Shown: positions 45,825-52,727 of the stretch, one piece after another
How the letters are laid out: the number at the start of each line of letters is the position of its first letter
How positions within the stretch are numbered: the stretch's first letter is position 1
Assembly: GCA_009838075.1 (NCBI GenBank)
Contig: VXSG01000025.1
Span: 1 to 52,727 of the forward strand
DNA length: 52,727 nucleotides
Source: Boseongicola sp. SB0665_bin_10
Lineage (GTDB): Bacteria > Pseudomonadota > Alphaproteobacteria > Rhodobacterales > Rhodobacteraceae
Direction of reading: 5' to 3'
Program-made: the position numbers and the translations under genes
Notes under the pieces: generated by a model
Told to the model about the DNA's origin: nothing
Database searches by the model: none
What the model saw: only the letters and a program-made list of their open reading frames with translations

Positions 45825-46046
45825 GGCAAGACCACCACCTTATCTCTCAACAGTGCATCCCAAGTTGTCCATGGAGGTGACGTTACATCAATTTTGGGGG
45901 CGACCATAGGGATTATGGGACCCGAGACAAACCGTCACCCGCGGCTGGTCGCGGGACGTTGTCGACGGCAAGGGGTCCTGGCCTGACGGATCCTGGGAAA
46001 CGCGACGGCCGTCGGTCCTGCATCCTGCAAAGAGTCCCGACCTCCG

Positions 46047-46769
46047 TTACGGATCTGCCTCGGCGCGGTGTGCCGCGGCGAATTCCGACATGCTGTTGAA
46101 CCGGAAATCTGCATGCGGCATGCTTCCGGGGTCCAACGTTGCACCGAACCCGCCCTTGTCGTGTCGACGATATATCCAGCAATTCGCCAGTCCGAGTTCA
46201 TTTGCGGGGGCATGGTCATGAAACAGGCTTTCTGCCACGTGCAGGATCCGGGACTTGTCGAATCCCTGCCGGCCAAGCGTTTCGATCATGTAATCGAAGT
46301 TTCGTCGGGCTGGCTTGTACGAGCCGATGTCCTCCGCCGTGCAGACGTTGTCAAACTCGACGCGAAGCTTCTGGTTGCTGCCGGCAAAGCTGACGTTGTC
46401 CGTGTTGGTCAGGACGGCCAGCCTGTAGTGCTTCTTCAGGTATTGCAGCGCTTCCGCACTGTCCGGAAAGGCCGGCCAGCGCCCCACGGTCGCGCCGTAT
46501 GCCATGCACTCGTCCCAGGACACGGTGACGTTCCATTCCTCGGCGAGGCGCCGATAGACGACAGGCAGCAGATCGCGATACAGCTTTGACGGCGTCAGTC
46601 GCTGGATCGTGGATTCGTGAAATGCGTGGGCCTCGAGGATCTCGTCGCGGCCGAGCGCGTGGCCTGCGCGATCGGTCAGTGGCTTCAGTCCCTCGACGAT
46701 CCCCGTCTCCCAGTCAATGAGCGTGCCGTAGACGTCAAATGTAAGGACCTTGAATTCGCCGAGTTTCAA
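46047..46769 (-). CDS. HAD superfamily hydrolase, haloacid dehalogenase type II-like
   Basis: 240 residues. Nucleophile Asp12 in TFDVYGTLIDWETG, the motif II region LAVLTNTDN, the motif III Lys in SYKPARRNFDYM and the final block ILHVAESLFHDHAPANELG. The type II haloacid dehalogenase branch dechlorinates 2-haloacids, but many members act on other small phosphates or acids, so the substrate is open. The best start is TTG at 46769 with GGGGGAGAG just upstream; no ATG precedes the conserved region. Confidence 0.85.
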   Translation of the reverse strand: MKLGEFKVLTFDVYGTLIDWETGIVEGLKPLTDRAGHALGRDEILEAHAFHESTIQRLTPSKLYRDLLPVVYRRLAEEWNVTVSWDECMAYGATVGRWPAFPDSAEALQYLKKHYRLAVLTNTDNVSFAGSNQKLRVEFDNVCTAEDIGSYKPARRNFDYMIETLGRQGFDKSRILHVAESLFHDHAPANELGLANCWIYRRHDKGGFGATLDPGSMPHADFRFNSMSEFAAAHRAEADP

Positions 46770-46847
46770 TTCTCTCCCCCTTCGGTCGAAACGGCTTCCG
46801 GAATGACGCGCATGGCCGGAACCGGTTGAACGGTTGCATTGCGAACG

Positions 46848-47381
46848 CTAGCGGTTCCGGTCGCCGAACCACATGCGCCGAAACAAGCCGTCGCGCAGGT
46901 GGAATTGGTGATAGAGGGCTGCGCAGGAATGCAACAGCACAAGAAGAACAAGTAGGTTCGATATCAGCCCGTGTGCCTTTCGCGGCGCAAGAGCGGACAG
47001 GTTTGCCGGCAACGGCTCGCCGTTTCCGCCGAAGACGATCGGGAACAGTCCGCCGGACAGGGCCGTGCCCAACCCGCTGAGCACCATGAGCGCCAACAGC
47101 AGATACATGATCCAATGGGTCGCGATGCCGATCTTGTCCAGAATCGCGCTCCCGGTCTCGGCATGGGGCGGCCTCGCCGAAGCGAGCCGGACAGCAAGCC
47201 GCAGGAGCAGGAGCGCGCCCAAGGCCAGGCCGACCGTCATGTGGCCTGCGAGTCCCTGCAGTTTCTGTGGATCGGCATTGCTCATTGTGGAAAGGAGCAC
47301 CTTTCCGAAGAAGAGCGACACGACGACCATGACAGCCATGATCCAGTGCAGCGCAACCAGCAGCGGGTGGTACCTGGTCAT
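46848..47381 (-). CDS. Cytochrome b561 family protein
   Basis: 177 residues with four transmembrane helices. MTRYHPLLVALHWIMAVMVV, GLAGHMTVGLALGALLLLRL, ATHWIMYLLLALMVLSG and AHGLISNLLVLLVLLHSCAA carry the histidines that ligate two b hemes. Bacterial members of this short type are inner-membrane quinol oxidases (superoxide oxidase) or electron carriers. AAGGGAGACA precedes the ATG at 47381. Confidence 0.88.
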   Translation of the reverse strand: MTRYHPLLVALHWIMAVMVVVSLFFGKVLLSTMSNADPQKLQGLAGHMTVGLALGALLLLRLAVRLASARPPHAETGSAILDKIGIATHWIMYLLLALMVLSGLGTALSGGLFPIVFGGNGEPLPANLSALAPRKAHGLISNLLVLLVLLHSCAALYHQFHLRDGLFRRMWFGDRNR

Positions 47382-47435
47382 TGTCTCCCTTCTTGTGCTG
47401 GTCAGCACGGGCTCTCGGAACTTTCGTTCCTCAAG

Positions 47436-47455
47436 CCCCTCCCTTCAGGGAGGGG
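47436..47455. repeat. Perfect 8-bp hairpin CCCCTCCC-TTCA-GGGAGGGG
   Basis: A perfect stem with a tetraloop in the 191-nt gap between the 2-hydroxyacid dehydrogenase stop and the cytochrome b561 start. It is a candidate terminator for the sugar operon, which ends 118 nt earlier, but has no U-run in either direction. Confidence 0.4.
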
Positions 47456-47572
47456 TCGCTGACTGCAGTCTCACATTGTCCGAGCAGCTTTGTGCGGCCC
47501 AATGTCACGGCACCCGCCGCCATAGTCAACTCCTGCACGGATCCGGCATCCAGGTGCCGCGCGACCTGATGC

Positions 47573-48634
47573 CTACGAGTCGCTTCTTCCCATGACCATG
47601 GGGGCCGTCCTGGCGGCGTTCCCGACTCCAGCCACCAGTTCAACGCGGCTGGAGTCGGACGTCGCGAGCTGTCGACTGGAGTCCCCCGAGCACATGGCCT
47701 TCAGGTCCCTCAGGATCATGTCGCCGATCAGGTGGCGGCCACCGTGAACCGCCGCAGCGCGGTGCGGCGAGAGAATGAAATTGGACACGCTTCTGGCCGG
47801 GTGGTCCTGCGGCAGTGGCTCAACGGGGAAAACGTCGGCGGCGACCCGTATTCGCCCGGTCATCGCCGCTGCCACGAGTGCGTCGAAATCCACCAGGTGC
47901 GCCCGGCTCAGGAGCACGACAAGCGCCTGGTCCGGGAGCAGGGCGAGCATGTCCGACGAGATGAGGGCCCTGTTTCGGGATGTCGGGGCAGCCGTGACAA
48001 AGAGGCAGCGAGACCACTTCAGCAAGTCTTCGAGCCTGCACAGTTCCACGTCGAACCGGTCCATATCCTCCTGCGTCAGCCAGGGATCATGAGCCCTGAC
48101 ACTCGGACGAAACGGGGCGAGCAATCCCGTCAGTTCCCTTGCGATCTGTCCAAATCCGACAAACCCGATCCTGGCGCCGTGCAAGGAGAAGTCGGTCGCC
48201 GGATTCTCCTGCAGCCAGCCTTCGTTGCCGTTTCGAAACGCTTCGTGTTCAACGACGAGCCCACGTGCGCCGGCGAGGGCCATGGCCAGTCCCATTTCCG
48301 CGACGGATTCCCGGAATCCCGGAGCGCAGGAAAGGACCTCGACGCCCTTTGCCGCACAGGCCTTGTAGTCGATTGTTGCCGGGAAGGCGCCGGAAACCTC
48401 GATCACTGCGCGAAGCTTCGGTGCATCGCCGAGCATCTGCCGCGTGACAGTGGGCGTCGCGGATATCAATGCGGACGCCGCTGGCCAGGCCGCGTCAAAG
48501 ACGTCGCTGGGAATCGGTTCGTCCCTTCCCCAGATGACATCGAATTCTTCCTGCAAGGCCGAGAGCGTGTCCTGCGAGAACAGTTCAGCCAGGGTGCGCC
48601 AATGCGGATCAAGTATGACGGCGGGCTTCGTCAC
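47573..48634 (-). CDS. D-isomer-specific 2-hydroxyacid dehydrogenase family protein
   Basis: 353 residues. Substrate domain with EVSGAFPATIDYKACAAKG, then the NAD-binding domain with IGFVGFGQIARELTGLL near 158 and RAHDPW. The catalytic residues are the Arg in LLSRAHLVD, the Glu in DVFPVEPLP and the His in ILSPHRAAAVHGG. The usual NxARG around the Arg is LSRAH here. Substrate unknown; the location at the end of a sugar ABC operon suggests oxidation or reduction of a sugar-derived acid. Its start overlaps the ABC ATPase stop by 4 nt. Confidence 0.88.
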   Translation of the reverse strand: MTKPAVILDPHWRTLAELFSQDTLSALQEEFDVIWGRDEPIPSDVFDAAWPAASALISATPTVTRQMLGDAPKLRAVIEVSGAFPATIDYKACAAKGVEVLSCAPGFRESVAEMGLAMALAGARGLVVEHEAFRNGNEGWLQENPATDFSLHGARIGFVGFGQIARELTGLLAPFRPSVRAHDPWLTQEDMDRFDVELCRLEDLLKWSRCLFVTAAPTSRNRALISSDMLALLPDQALVVLLSRAHLVDFDALVAAAMTGRIRVAADVFPVEPLPQDHPARSVSNFILSPHRAAAVHGGRHLIGDMILRDLKAMCSGDSSRQLATSDSSRVELVAGVGNAARTAPMVMGRSDS

Positions 48635-49701
48635 GGGGCTTCGTCGAACAGGTGCGCATGCGCCGGGTCAAAATCGAACGAGACCGCGTCGCCCGGATGC
48701 AGGATCGTGTCCTCCGGCAGCGCCGCAACGATGCTGTCATTCGAATTCAGGCGCACGTCCACGATCGTTTCGCTGCCCAGCCGTTCGGTCAGGACCACCC
48801 TGCCGTTGAGCGGCCCCGTGCCGTCCGACACGGGCCTCAGTTGCTGCGGGCGAATGCCGAGCGTCGCCTTCTGGCCGGTCGCGTGACTGCGTTCGCGCCT
48901 CTTGACATCAAGACCGCTGATCGCGGGACCTGACACCCTGACCATGTCCGCGCCCGCATCGTCCACGGTTACCGCGATGAAATTCATGGACGGCGCGCCG
49001 AGGAAGCCGGCGACAAACAGGTTGGCGGGGTTGTGATAGAGGTCCATCGGCGCGCCCGCCTGCATGACCTCACCGTCGCGCAGCACGACGATCTTGTCGG
49101 CGAGCGTCATGGCCTCGACCTGATCGTGGGTTACGTAGATCATCGTGGTCTTCAACTGGGAATGCAGTGTCGCGATTTCCTGGCGCGTGCTCATCCTGAG
49201 CGCCGCATCAAGATTCGACAGCGGCTCGTCGAACAGAAAGACCGACGGGTCGCGCACGACCGCTCGGCCTATGGCCACCCTTTGCCGCTGGCCGCCGGAG
49301 AGCTGGGAAGGGCGACGGTCAAGGAGACTTTCCATCTGGAGCATGCGTGCAGCCTCCGCGACCTTTCGCTCGACCACGCTCTTGCTTTCCCTGCGAATGG
49401 TGAGGCCGAAGGCGATGTTCTCGCGCACGGTCATGTGGGGAAAGATCGCGTAGGACTGGAAGACCATTGCAACGCCGCGTTCCTTGGGCTGCAGGTCGTT
49501 GACGACACGGCCGCCGATCCGAAGCTCGCCGCTGGATATGTCCTCGAGCCCGGCGATCAGTCTCAGCAGCGTGGACTTTCCGCAACCCGACGGGCCCACG
49601 AAGACGACGAAATCCCCGTCCTCGATGTCGATGTCGACCCCCCGAATGACTTCGACCGTCCCGAACTGCTTGCGAACATTGGAAAGTTGAATGCCGGCCA
49701 T
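48631..49701 (-). CDS. Sugar ABC transporter ATP-binding protein (MalK/UgpC type)
   Basis: 356 residues. Walker A GPSGCGKST at 36-44, signature LSGGQRQ at 134-140, Walker B with DEPLSNLD at 158-165 and switch His192. The C-terminal ~120 residues form the OB-fold TOBE domain (LGIRPQQLRPV, DAVSFDFDPAHAHLFD) of the MalK/UgpC subfamily, which energises carbohydrate importers. Partner permeases are at 50662-52603. Only one nucleotide separates it from the upstream glycosidase gene. Confidence 0.93.
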   Translation of the reverse strand: MAGIQLSNVRKQFGTVEVIRGVDIDIEDGDFVVFVGPSGCGKSTLLRLIAGLEDISSGELRIGGRVVNDLQPKERGVAMVFQSYAIFPHMTVRENIAFGLTIRRESKSVVERKVAEAARMLQMESLLDRRPSQLSGGQRQRVAIGRAVVRDPSVFLFDEPLSNLDAALRMSTRQEIATLHSQLKTTMIYVTHDQVEAMTLADKIVVLRDGEVMQAGAPMDLYHNPANLFVAGFLGAPSMNFIAVTVDDAGADMVRVSGPAISGLDVKRRERSHATGQKATLGIRPQQLRPVSDGTGPLNGRVVLTERLGSETIVDVRLNSNDSIVAALPEDTILHPGDAVSFDFDPAHAHLFDEAP

Positions 49702-49702
49702 G

Positions 49703-50659
49703 TCAGCGCTCCAGGGTCAGGGTTCCGTCCGCGCGCCGGAACACGGGCGCGGGATCCATGATGTAGCCGCCAAAGCCGTCCGGTCCGCCGTCCCTGAAGC
49801 CGAGGAGCTTGAGGCCGTCATGCTCGACGATGCGGGCGGCGTAGCGAAGGACTTTCGTGTCAAGCGCGTCGCCGTCCGGCAGCCGCCAGGGACCGCGCGG
49901 CGATTCACTGATCAGGTAATGCGTGCCGCGCCCGATGCGACCGTTCCTCTCTGCGTTCCCGCGGGCCTGATGTTCGGGATCCATGCAGAACAGGCAGTGC
50001 CACCTGCCGTCGATCTGCAGAACCTGCGGAACTTCAAGCTGGCCCCAGCCGCCAATGAACACCGGCGGTTCCAGCGTCCAGGTCATCAGGTCCGGCGAGG
50101 TGGCAAGCCCGATGCATCCCGCATCATTGGTTTCGTCGATCCCGGCCGCGCGCGCCGTGAAGTACATCAGCCACCCCGGGCCGTCCGGATCCTTCATGAC
50201 CCAGGGGTCGCGCATGGCACGGTCGTGCCATGCGCCCTCCCAGTCGGTCTCGTAATGTGCGGCATTCGGGCCCGTCAGATCGAGGCAGAGGCCATCGCCC
50301 ACGCGTTCCCATGTTTCCAGATCCTTGCCGACGGCGTGGCCGATCCGCTGGATCAGCGCGCCTTCCGCAGCGGAGGTTCCGGTATAAAAGTAGTGCCAGT
50401 ATCCATCGTCGCCACGCAGTGTCGACCCGGTCCAGGTGGTCTTGTCGTCCCAAGCCGGACCTTCGGCGGGCGCGAGCGACGTTCCGCGATGCTCCCACGT
50501 TACGAGATCGTCGCTGACGGCATGGCCTTGGGTCACGTTCCAGTGACGGAGATCCGGGTCGCCGATCGATTTCGGAGCCTTCAGGTACCAGCAATGCCAG
50601 CTGTTGCCGTCATGCAGGTACCAGCTGTCCCAGACCCAATGATCTTCAAGCGCCAGCAT
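49703..50659 (-). CDS. GH68/GH32-like five-bladed beta-propeller glycosidase
   Basis: 318 residues without a signal peptide, so probably cytoplasmic. HWVWDSWYLHDG puts an Asp at residue 11, like the levansucrase nucleophile motif VWDSW; MRDPWVM gives the RDP transition-state motif; LEVPQV is the likely acid/base Glu region. Repeated W-WYL / WTLEPPVF-type strands fit a five-bladed propeller of the GH32/43/68 superfamily. It presumably cleaves a fructoside or related sugar after import. The gene sits inside the ABC operon, between permease and ATPase, with 1-2 nt gaps. Family placement is by motifs only. Confidence 0.75.
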   Translation of the reverse strand: MLALEDHWVWDSWYLHDGNSWHCWYLKAPKSIGDPDLRHWNVTQGHAVSDDLVTWEHRGTSLAPAEGPAWDDKTTWTGSTLRGDDGYWHYFYTGTSAAEGALIQRIGHAVGKDLETWERVGDGLCLDLTGPNAAHYETDWEGAWHDRAMRDPWVMKDPDGPGWLMYFTARAAGIDETNDAGCIGLATSPDLMTWTLEPPVFIGGWGQLEVPQVLQIDGRWHCLFCMDPEHQARGNAERNGRIGRGTHYLISESPRGPWRLPDGDALDTKVLRYAARIVEHDGLKLLGFRDGGPDGFGGYIMDPAPVFRRADGTLTLER

Positions 50660-50661
50660 GC

Positions 50662-51531
50662 CTACCCCTTGACTCCAGTTGACGCGATCGAGGCGATGAA
50701 CGCGCGCTGCAGGACCAGATAGAACGCCAGGACGGGTACCGTGATGATGGTGAGATAGGCCATGATCTCGCCCCATGCCGTGTTCAGCTGGAAGAAGTAG
50801 AGCAGCCCCACCATGATCGGTCTCAGGCCCTCCTCCTGCACGACCATGATCGGCCAGATGAACTGGTTGTTGTACATCTCGAGAAACTTCAGGATCGCGA
50901 CCGTCGCGATGACGGGACCGGACAGCGGCATCACCACGCGGCGGTAGACCTGAAACCAGCTTGCGCCTTCAACACGGGCCGACTCCACGAGATCTCGCGG
51001 CAGGTCGCGGAAGTACTGGACGAAGAGGAAGATCTCCAGCGCCCGGATGATCCAGGGCACGATCTGCACCTGGTAGGAGTTGAGCCAGCCCCAGGTGACG
51101 CCTTCGGCGGTCAGCCACGGCAGGTTGTTCACCAGCAGAAGCAGCGGCACCGCAACGGTTTCGAAGGGCAGGATGTACGTCGCGATGATGATCGCCAGCA
51201 CGACGGTCTTGCCGCGCCACTCGATGAACACGAACGAGAACGCGGCGATCGAGGCAAGGAACAGCGACAGGACCAGCGTCGTCGCCGTGATGAAGACCGA
51301 GTTGAAGATGAAGAGTCCGACCGGAGCCCTGCTGAACGCATCGCGGTAGTTGTCGACGCCGAGGTCCCCGACCGGGAGGAATGCGCGCAGTGACGAACTG
51401 TCGCTCAAGAGCTGAAGGTCCGGCTTGAAGGAGGACATGACCATGAAGAGGATCGGCAGGACGAAGATGCAGGCGATGAACCCAAGGAAGAGATACAGTC
51501 CGATCAGCCGCGTCTTGCGTTCAAGGGTCAT
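50662..51531 (-). CDS. Sugar ABC transporter permease, MalG type
   Basis: 289 residues and six transmembrane segments. The cytoplasmic EAA loop ESARVEGASWFQVYRRVVMP is near 190 and couples to the ATPase. The C-terminus QRAFIASIASTGVKG is typical of the MalG/UgpE branch of carbohydrate importers. One nucleotide follows the MalF-type gene stop. Confidence 0.92.
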   Translation of the reverse strand: MTLERKTRLIGLYLFLGFIACIFVLPILFMVMSSFKPDLQLLSDSSSLRAFLPVGDLGVDNYRDAFSRAPVGLFIFNSVFITATTLVLSLFLASIAAFSFVFIEWRGKTVVLAIIIATYILPFETVAVPLLLLVNNLPWLTAEGVTWGWLNSYQVQIVPWIIRALEIFLFVQYFRDLPRDLVESARVEGASWFQVYRRVVMPLSGPVIATVAILKFLEMYNNQFIWPIMVVQEEGLRPIMVGLLYFFQLNTAWGEIMAYLTIITVPVLAFYLVLQRAFIASIASTGVKG

Positions 51532-51532
51532 G

Positions 51533-52603
51533 TCACTTCTCCCGCGTCAGCCAGCGCTGAAGAAGCGAGATCGAGAGCACGAAGAGGAAGAGGAAGACGG
51601 AAATCGTCGATCCGCCCGAAATGTCCTGCTTTCCATAGCCGCGTTCAACCATCTGGAAGACGATGGATTGCGTGCTGTCAAGCGGCCCGCCGCCCGTCAT
51701 GACCGCGATCTGCGGATAGAGCGTGAATGCCTGCATGGTGATGATGATCATCACCAGAATTGCGGTGTTGCGGAGCCCGGGCCACGTCACGTAGCGGAAC
51801 GTCTGCCAGCGCGACGCGCCCTCGATCCTCGCCGCTTCGTAAAGTGATGCAGGGATCGTCTGGAGACCCGAAAGCCAGATGATCATGTGAAATCCGACAC
51901 CCTGCCAGATCGACATCGCCATGATCGAGGGCAGCGCGGTGGATGTCCGCCCAAGCCAGTCGACGGGTTCGAACCAGCCGAAGGTCAGCAGGTCGAGCAC
52001 CGTGTTCAAGAGTCCGTTCTGGCCGTCATAGATGAACCGCCATAGCATCGAGACCACGACCATGGAGATCACGACGGGCATGAAATAGACCGTCCGGAAG
52101 ATGTTGATGCCGCGAACCTTCCGGTTGATGAGCATCGCCAGGCCCAGAGCCGCCGTCGCCTGAAGCGGTGCGACGACCGCCACGAAGAAAAGGGTGTTGC
52201 GCACGGCTTTCAGGAAGACAACGTCGGTTGCCAGGACGAAAGTGCGCCGGTCTTCGCCACGACCGAAGCTGAACCACTCGCGCTTGCGATAGTATTCGGG
52301 GTGGTCGTCCTTGTTCCGGGTGTATGAGCGCAGCGACGGGAACACGGGCTCTCCGTCCTTCGTCCTGACGGTGCCGTCCTCGTCACGTTCGGCCTCGAGC
52401 GTGAGAACGGCAATTCCGAAGAGGCGCTCGTAATTCGCGGTGCCGACCCATTCCGTCGGGTTCGGGGACACGAGGCGCTGGTTCGTGAAGGAGAACCCAA
52501 TCGCCATGAAGAAGGGAATGATCAGGAAGGCTGCAATCAGAAGGAACGCGGGTCCGGCCATCAGCCAGCCCGCACGATTCTGCATTGTCAGTCTCGATGC
52601 CAT
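51533..52603 (-). CDS. Sugar ABC transporter permease, MalF/UgpA type
   Basis: 356 residues. The first helix (AGPAFLLIAAFLIIPFFMAI) is followed by a periplasmic segment of about 90 residues (YERLFGIAV to DRRTFVLATDVVFLKAV), longer than in minimal permeases, then the remaining helices and the EAA loop EAARIEGASRWQTFRYVTWP. I use the ATG at 52603, preceded by AGGG; an ATG at 52618 adds five residues and lacks such a site. It pairs with the MalG-type subunit downstream. Confidence 0.92.
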   Translation of the reverse strand: MASRLTMQNRAGWLMAGPAFLLIAAFLIIPFFMAIGFSFTNQRLVSPNPTEWVGTANYERLFGIAVLTLEAERDEDGTVRTKDGEPVFPSLRSYTRNKDDHPEYYRKREWFSFGRGEDRRTFVLATDVVFLKAVRNTLFFVAVVAPLQATAALGLAMLINRKVRGINIFRTVYFMPVVISMVVVSMLWRFIYDGQNGLLNTVLDLLTFGWFEPVDWLGRTSTALPSIMAMSIWQGVGFHMIIWLSGLQTIPASLYEAARIEGASRWQTFRYVTWPGLRNTAILVMIIITMQAFTLYPQIAVMTGGGPLDSTQSIVFQMVERGYGKQDISGGSTISVFLFLFVLSISLLQRWLTREK

Positions 52604-52627
52604 CCTGTGCCCTGGCATGGGTCGGGC

Positions 52628-52645
52628 GGGGCCGAAGACGGCCCC
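52628..52645. terminator. GC hairpin upstream of the permease genes
   Basis: GGGGCC-GAAGAC-GGCCCC followed by a run of C on the + strand. It lies 25 nt upstream of the MalF-type start. In binding-protein operons such hairpins often sit between the binding-protein gene and the permeases to lower permease expression; the upstream gene is outside the window. Nothing else is recognised in 52604-52727. Confidence 0.35.
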
Positions 52646-52727
52646 CCCCCAGCGCCCGCTAAGGTGACCGAGGCGGGGTTTGGCACGAAGTCAACCGAGA
52701 GAACGGAGGCGGCGGCCTCAAGAGGGT

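Noticed and set aside
45878-45891. FNR-type site upstream of fnrL
   Set aside because: Only one half site (TTGAT on the minus strand) matches; the other half (CGTCA) does not fit ATCAA, so I do not call an autoregulatory FNR box.
52590-52727. Open minus-strand frame at the right edge that could be the end of a sugar-binding protein
   Set aside because: The readable residues are Ala/Pro/Gly-rich, overlap the permease start and resemble no binding-protein C-terminus. More sequence is needed to judge.

Overview
The window is high-GC chromosomal DNA from an alphaproteobacterium, most likely of the Rhodobacterales. The evidence is family-specific protein sequence (PurL, the FSTS-type MetG, FnrL, Irr, an IalB-family protein, alphaproteobacterial MraZ), the fabI-fabB-fabA operon divergent from irr, and an alphaproteobacterial LexA box (GTTC-N7-GTTC). 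I see no tRNA or rRNA gene, CRISPR array, prophage or intact transposon. The window is core chromosome broken by patches of gene decay.

Layout. 1-6012 (minus): purL (cut by the window edge), a YdeI/OmdA-type protein, an ACT-domain protein, polA and a VOC protein. 6345-11300: an exported IalB-family protein, an SOS-controlled orphan imuA, an EamA transporter, a Nudix hydrolase and metG. 11301-17555 is a mosaic of intact genes (GST, DapA-type aldolase/lyase, AEC transporter, BKACE) and broken pieces (an unplaced relic, an alcohol dehydrogenase tail, a cupin, a Gfo/Idh tail, a YhfX-type core). 17841-18449 is a PIN toxin/Phd-type antitoxin pair with a palindromic operator candidate. 19059-22900 holds fabI-fabB-fabA, irr and an SRAP protein; 23039-24390 holds rpsF-rpsR-rplI. 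A class V aminotransferase and a photolyase follow.

28033-37766 is the front half of the division/cell-wall (dcw) cluster: MraZ box, mraZ, rsmH, ftsL, ftsI, murE, murF, mraY, murD. These genes are mostly overlapping or nearly so, and would make the meso-DAP UDP-MurNAc-pentapeptide, lipid I and the septal transpeptidase. The usual next genes (ftsW, murG, murC, murB, ddl, ftsQAZ) are absent; a transaldolase-like gene and priA follow instead. Then come an MFS transporter, msrA and prmA.

44124-45824 contains fnrL (oxygen sensor) next to a shattered ccoI (copper P-type ATPase for cbb3 oxidase assembly) and a still-readable ccoS. This is a relic of the cbb3 assembly cluster that is often found beside fnrL in this group. 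46047-47381 has a HAD hydrolase and cytochrome b561. 47573 to the right edge is a minus-strand sugar ABC operon (two permeases, ATPase) with a GH68/GH32-like beta-propeller enzyme and a 2-hydroxyacid dehydrogenase; its binding protein is not visible and may lie beyond the edge.
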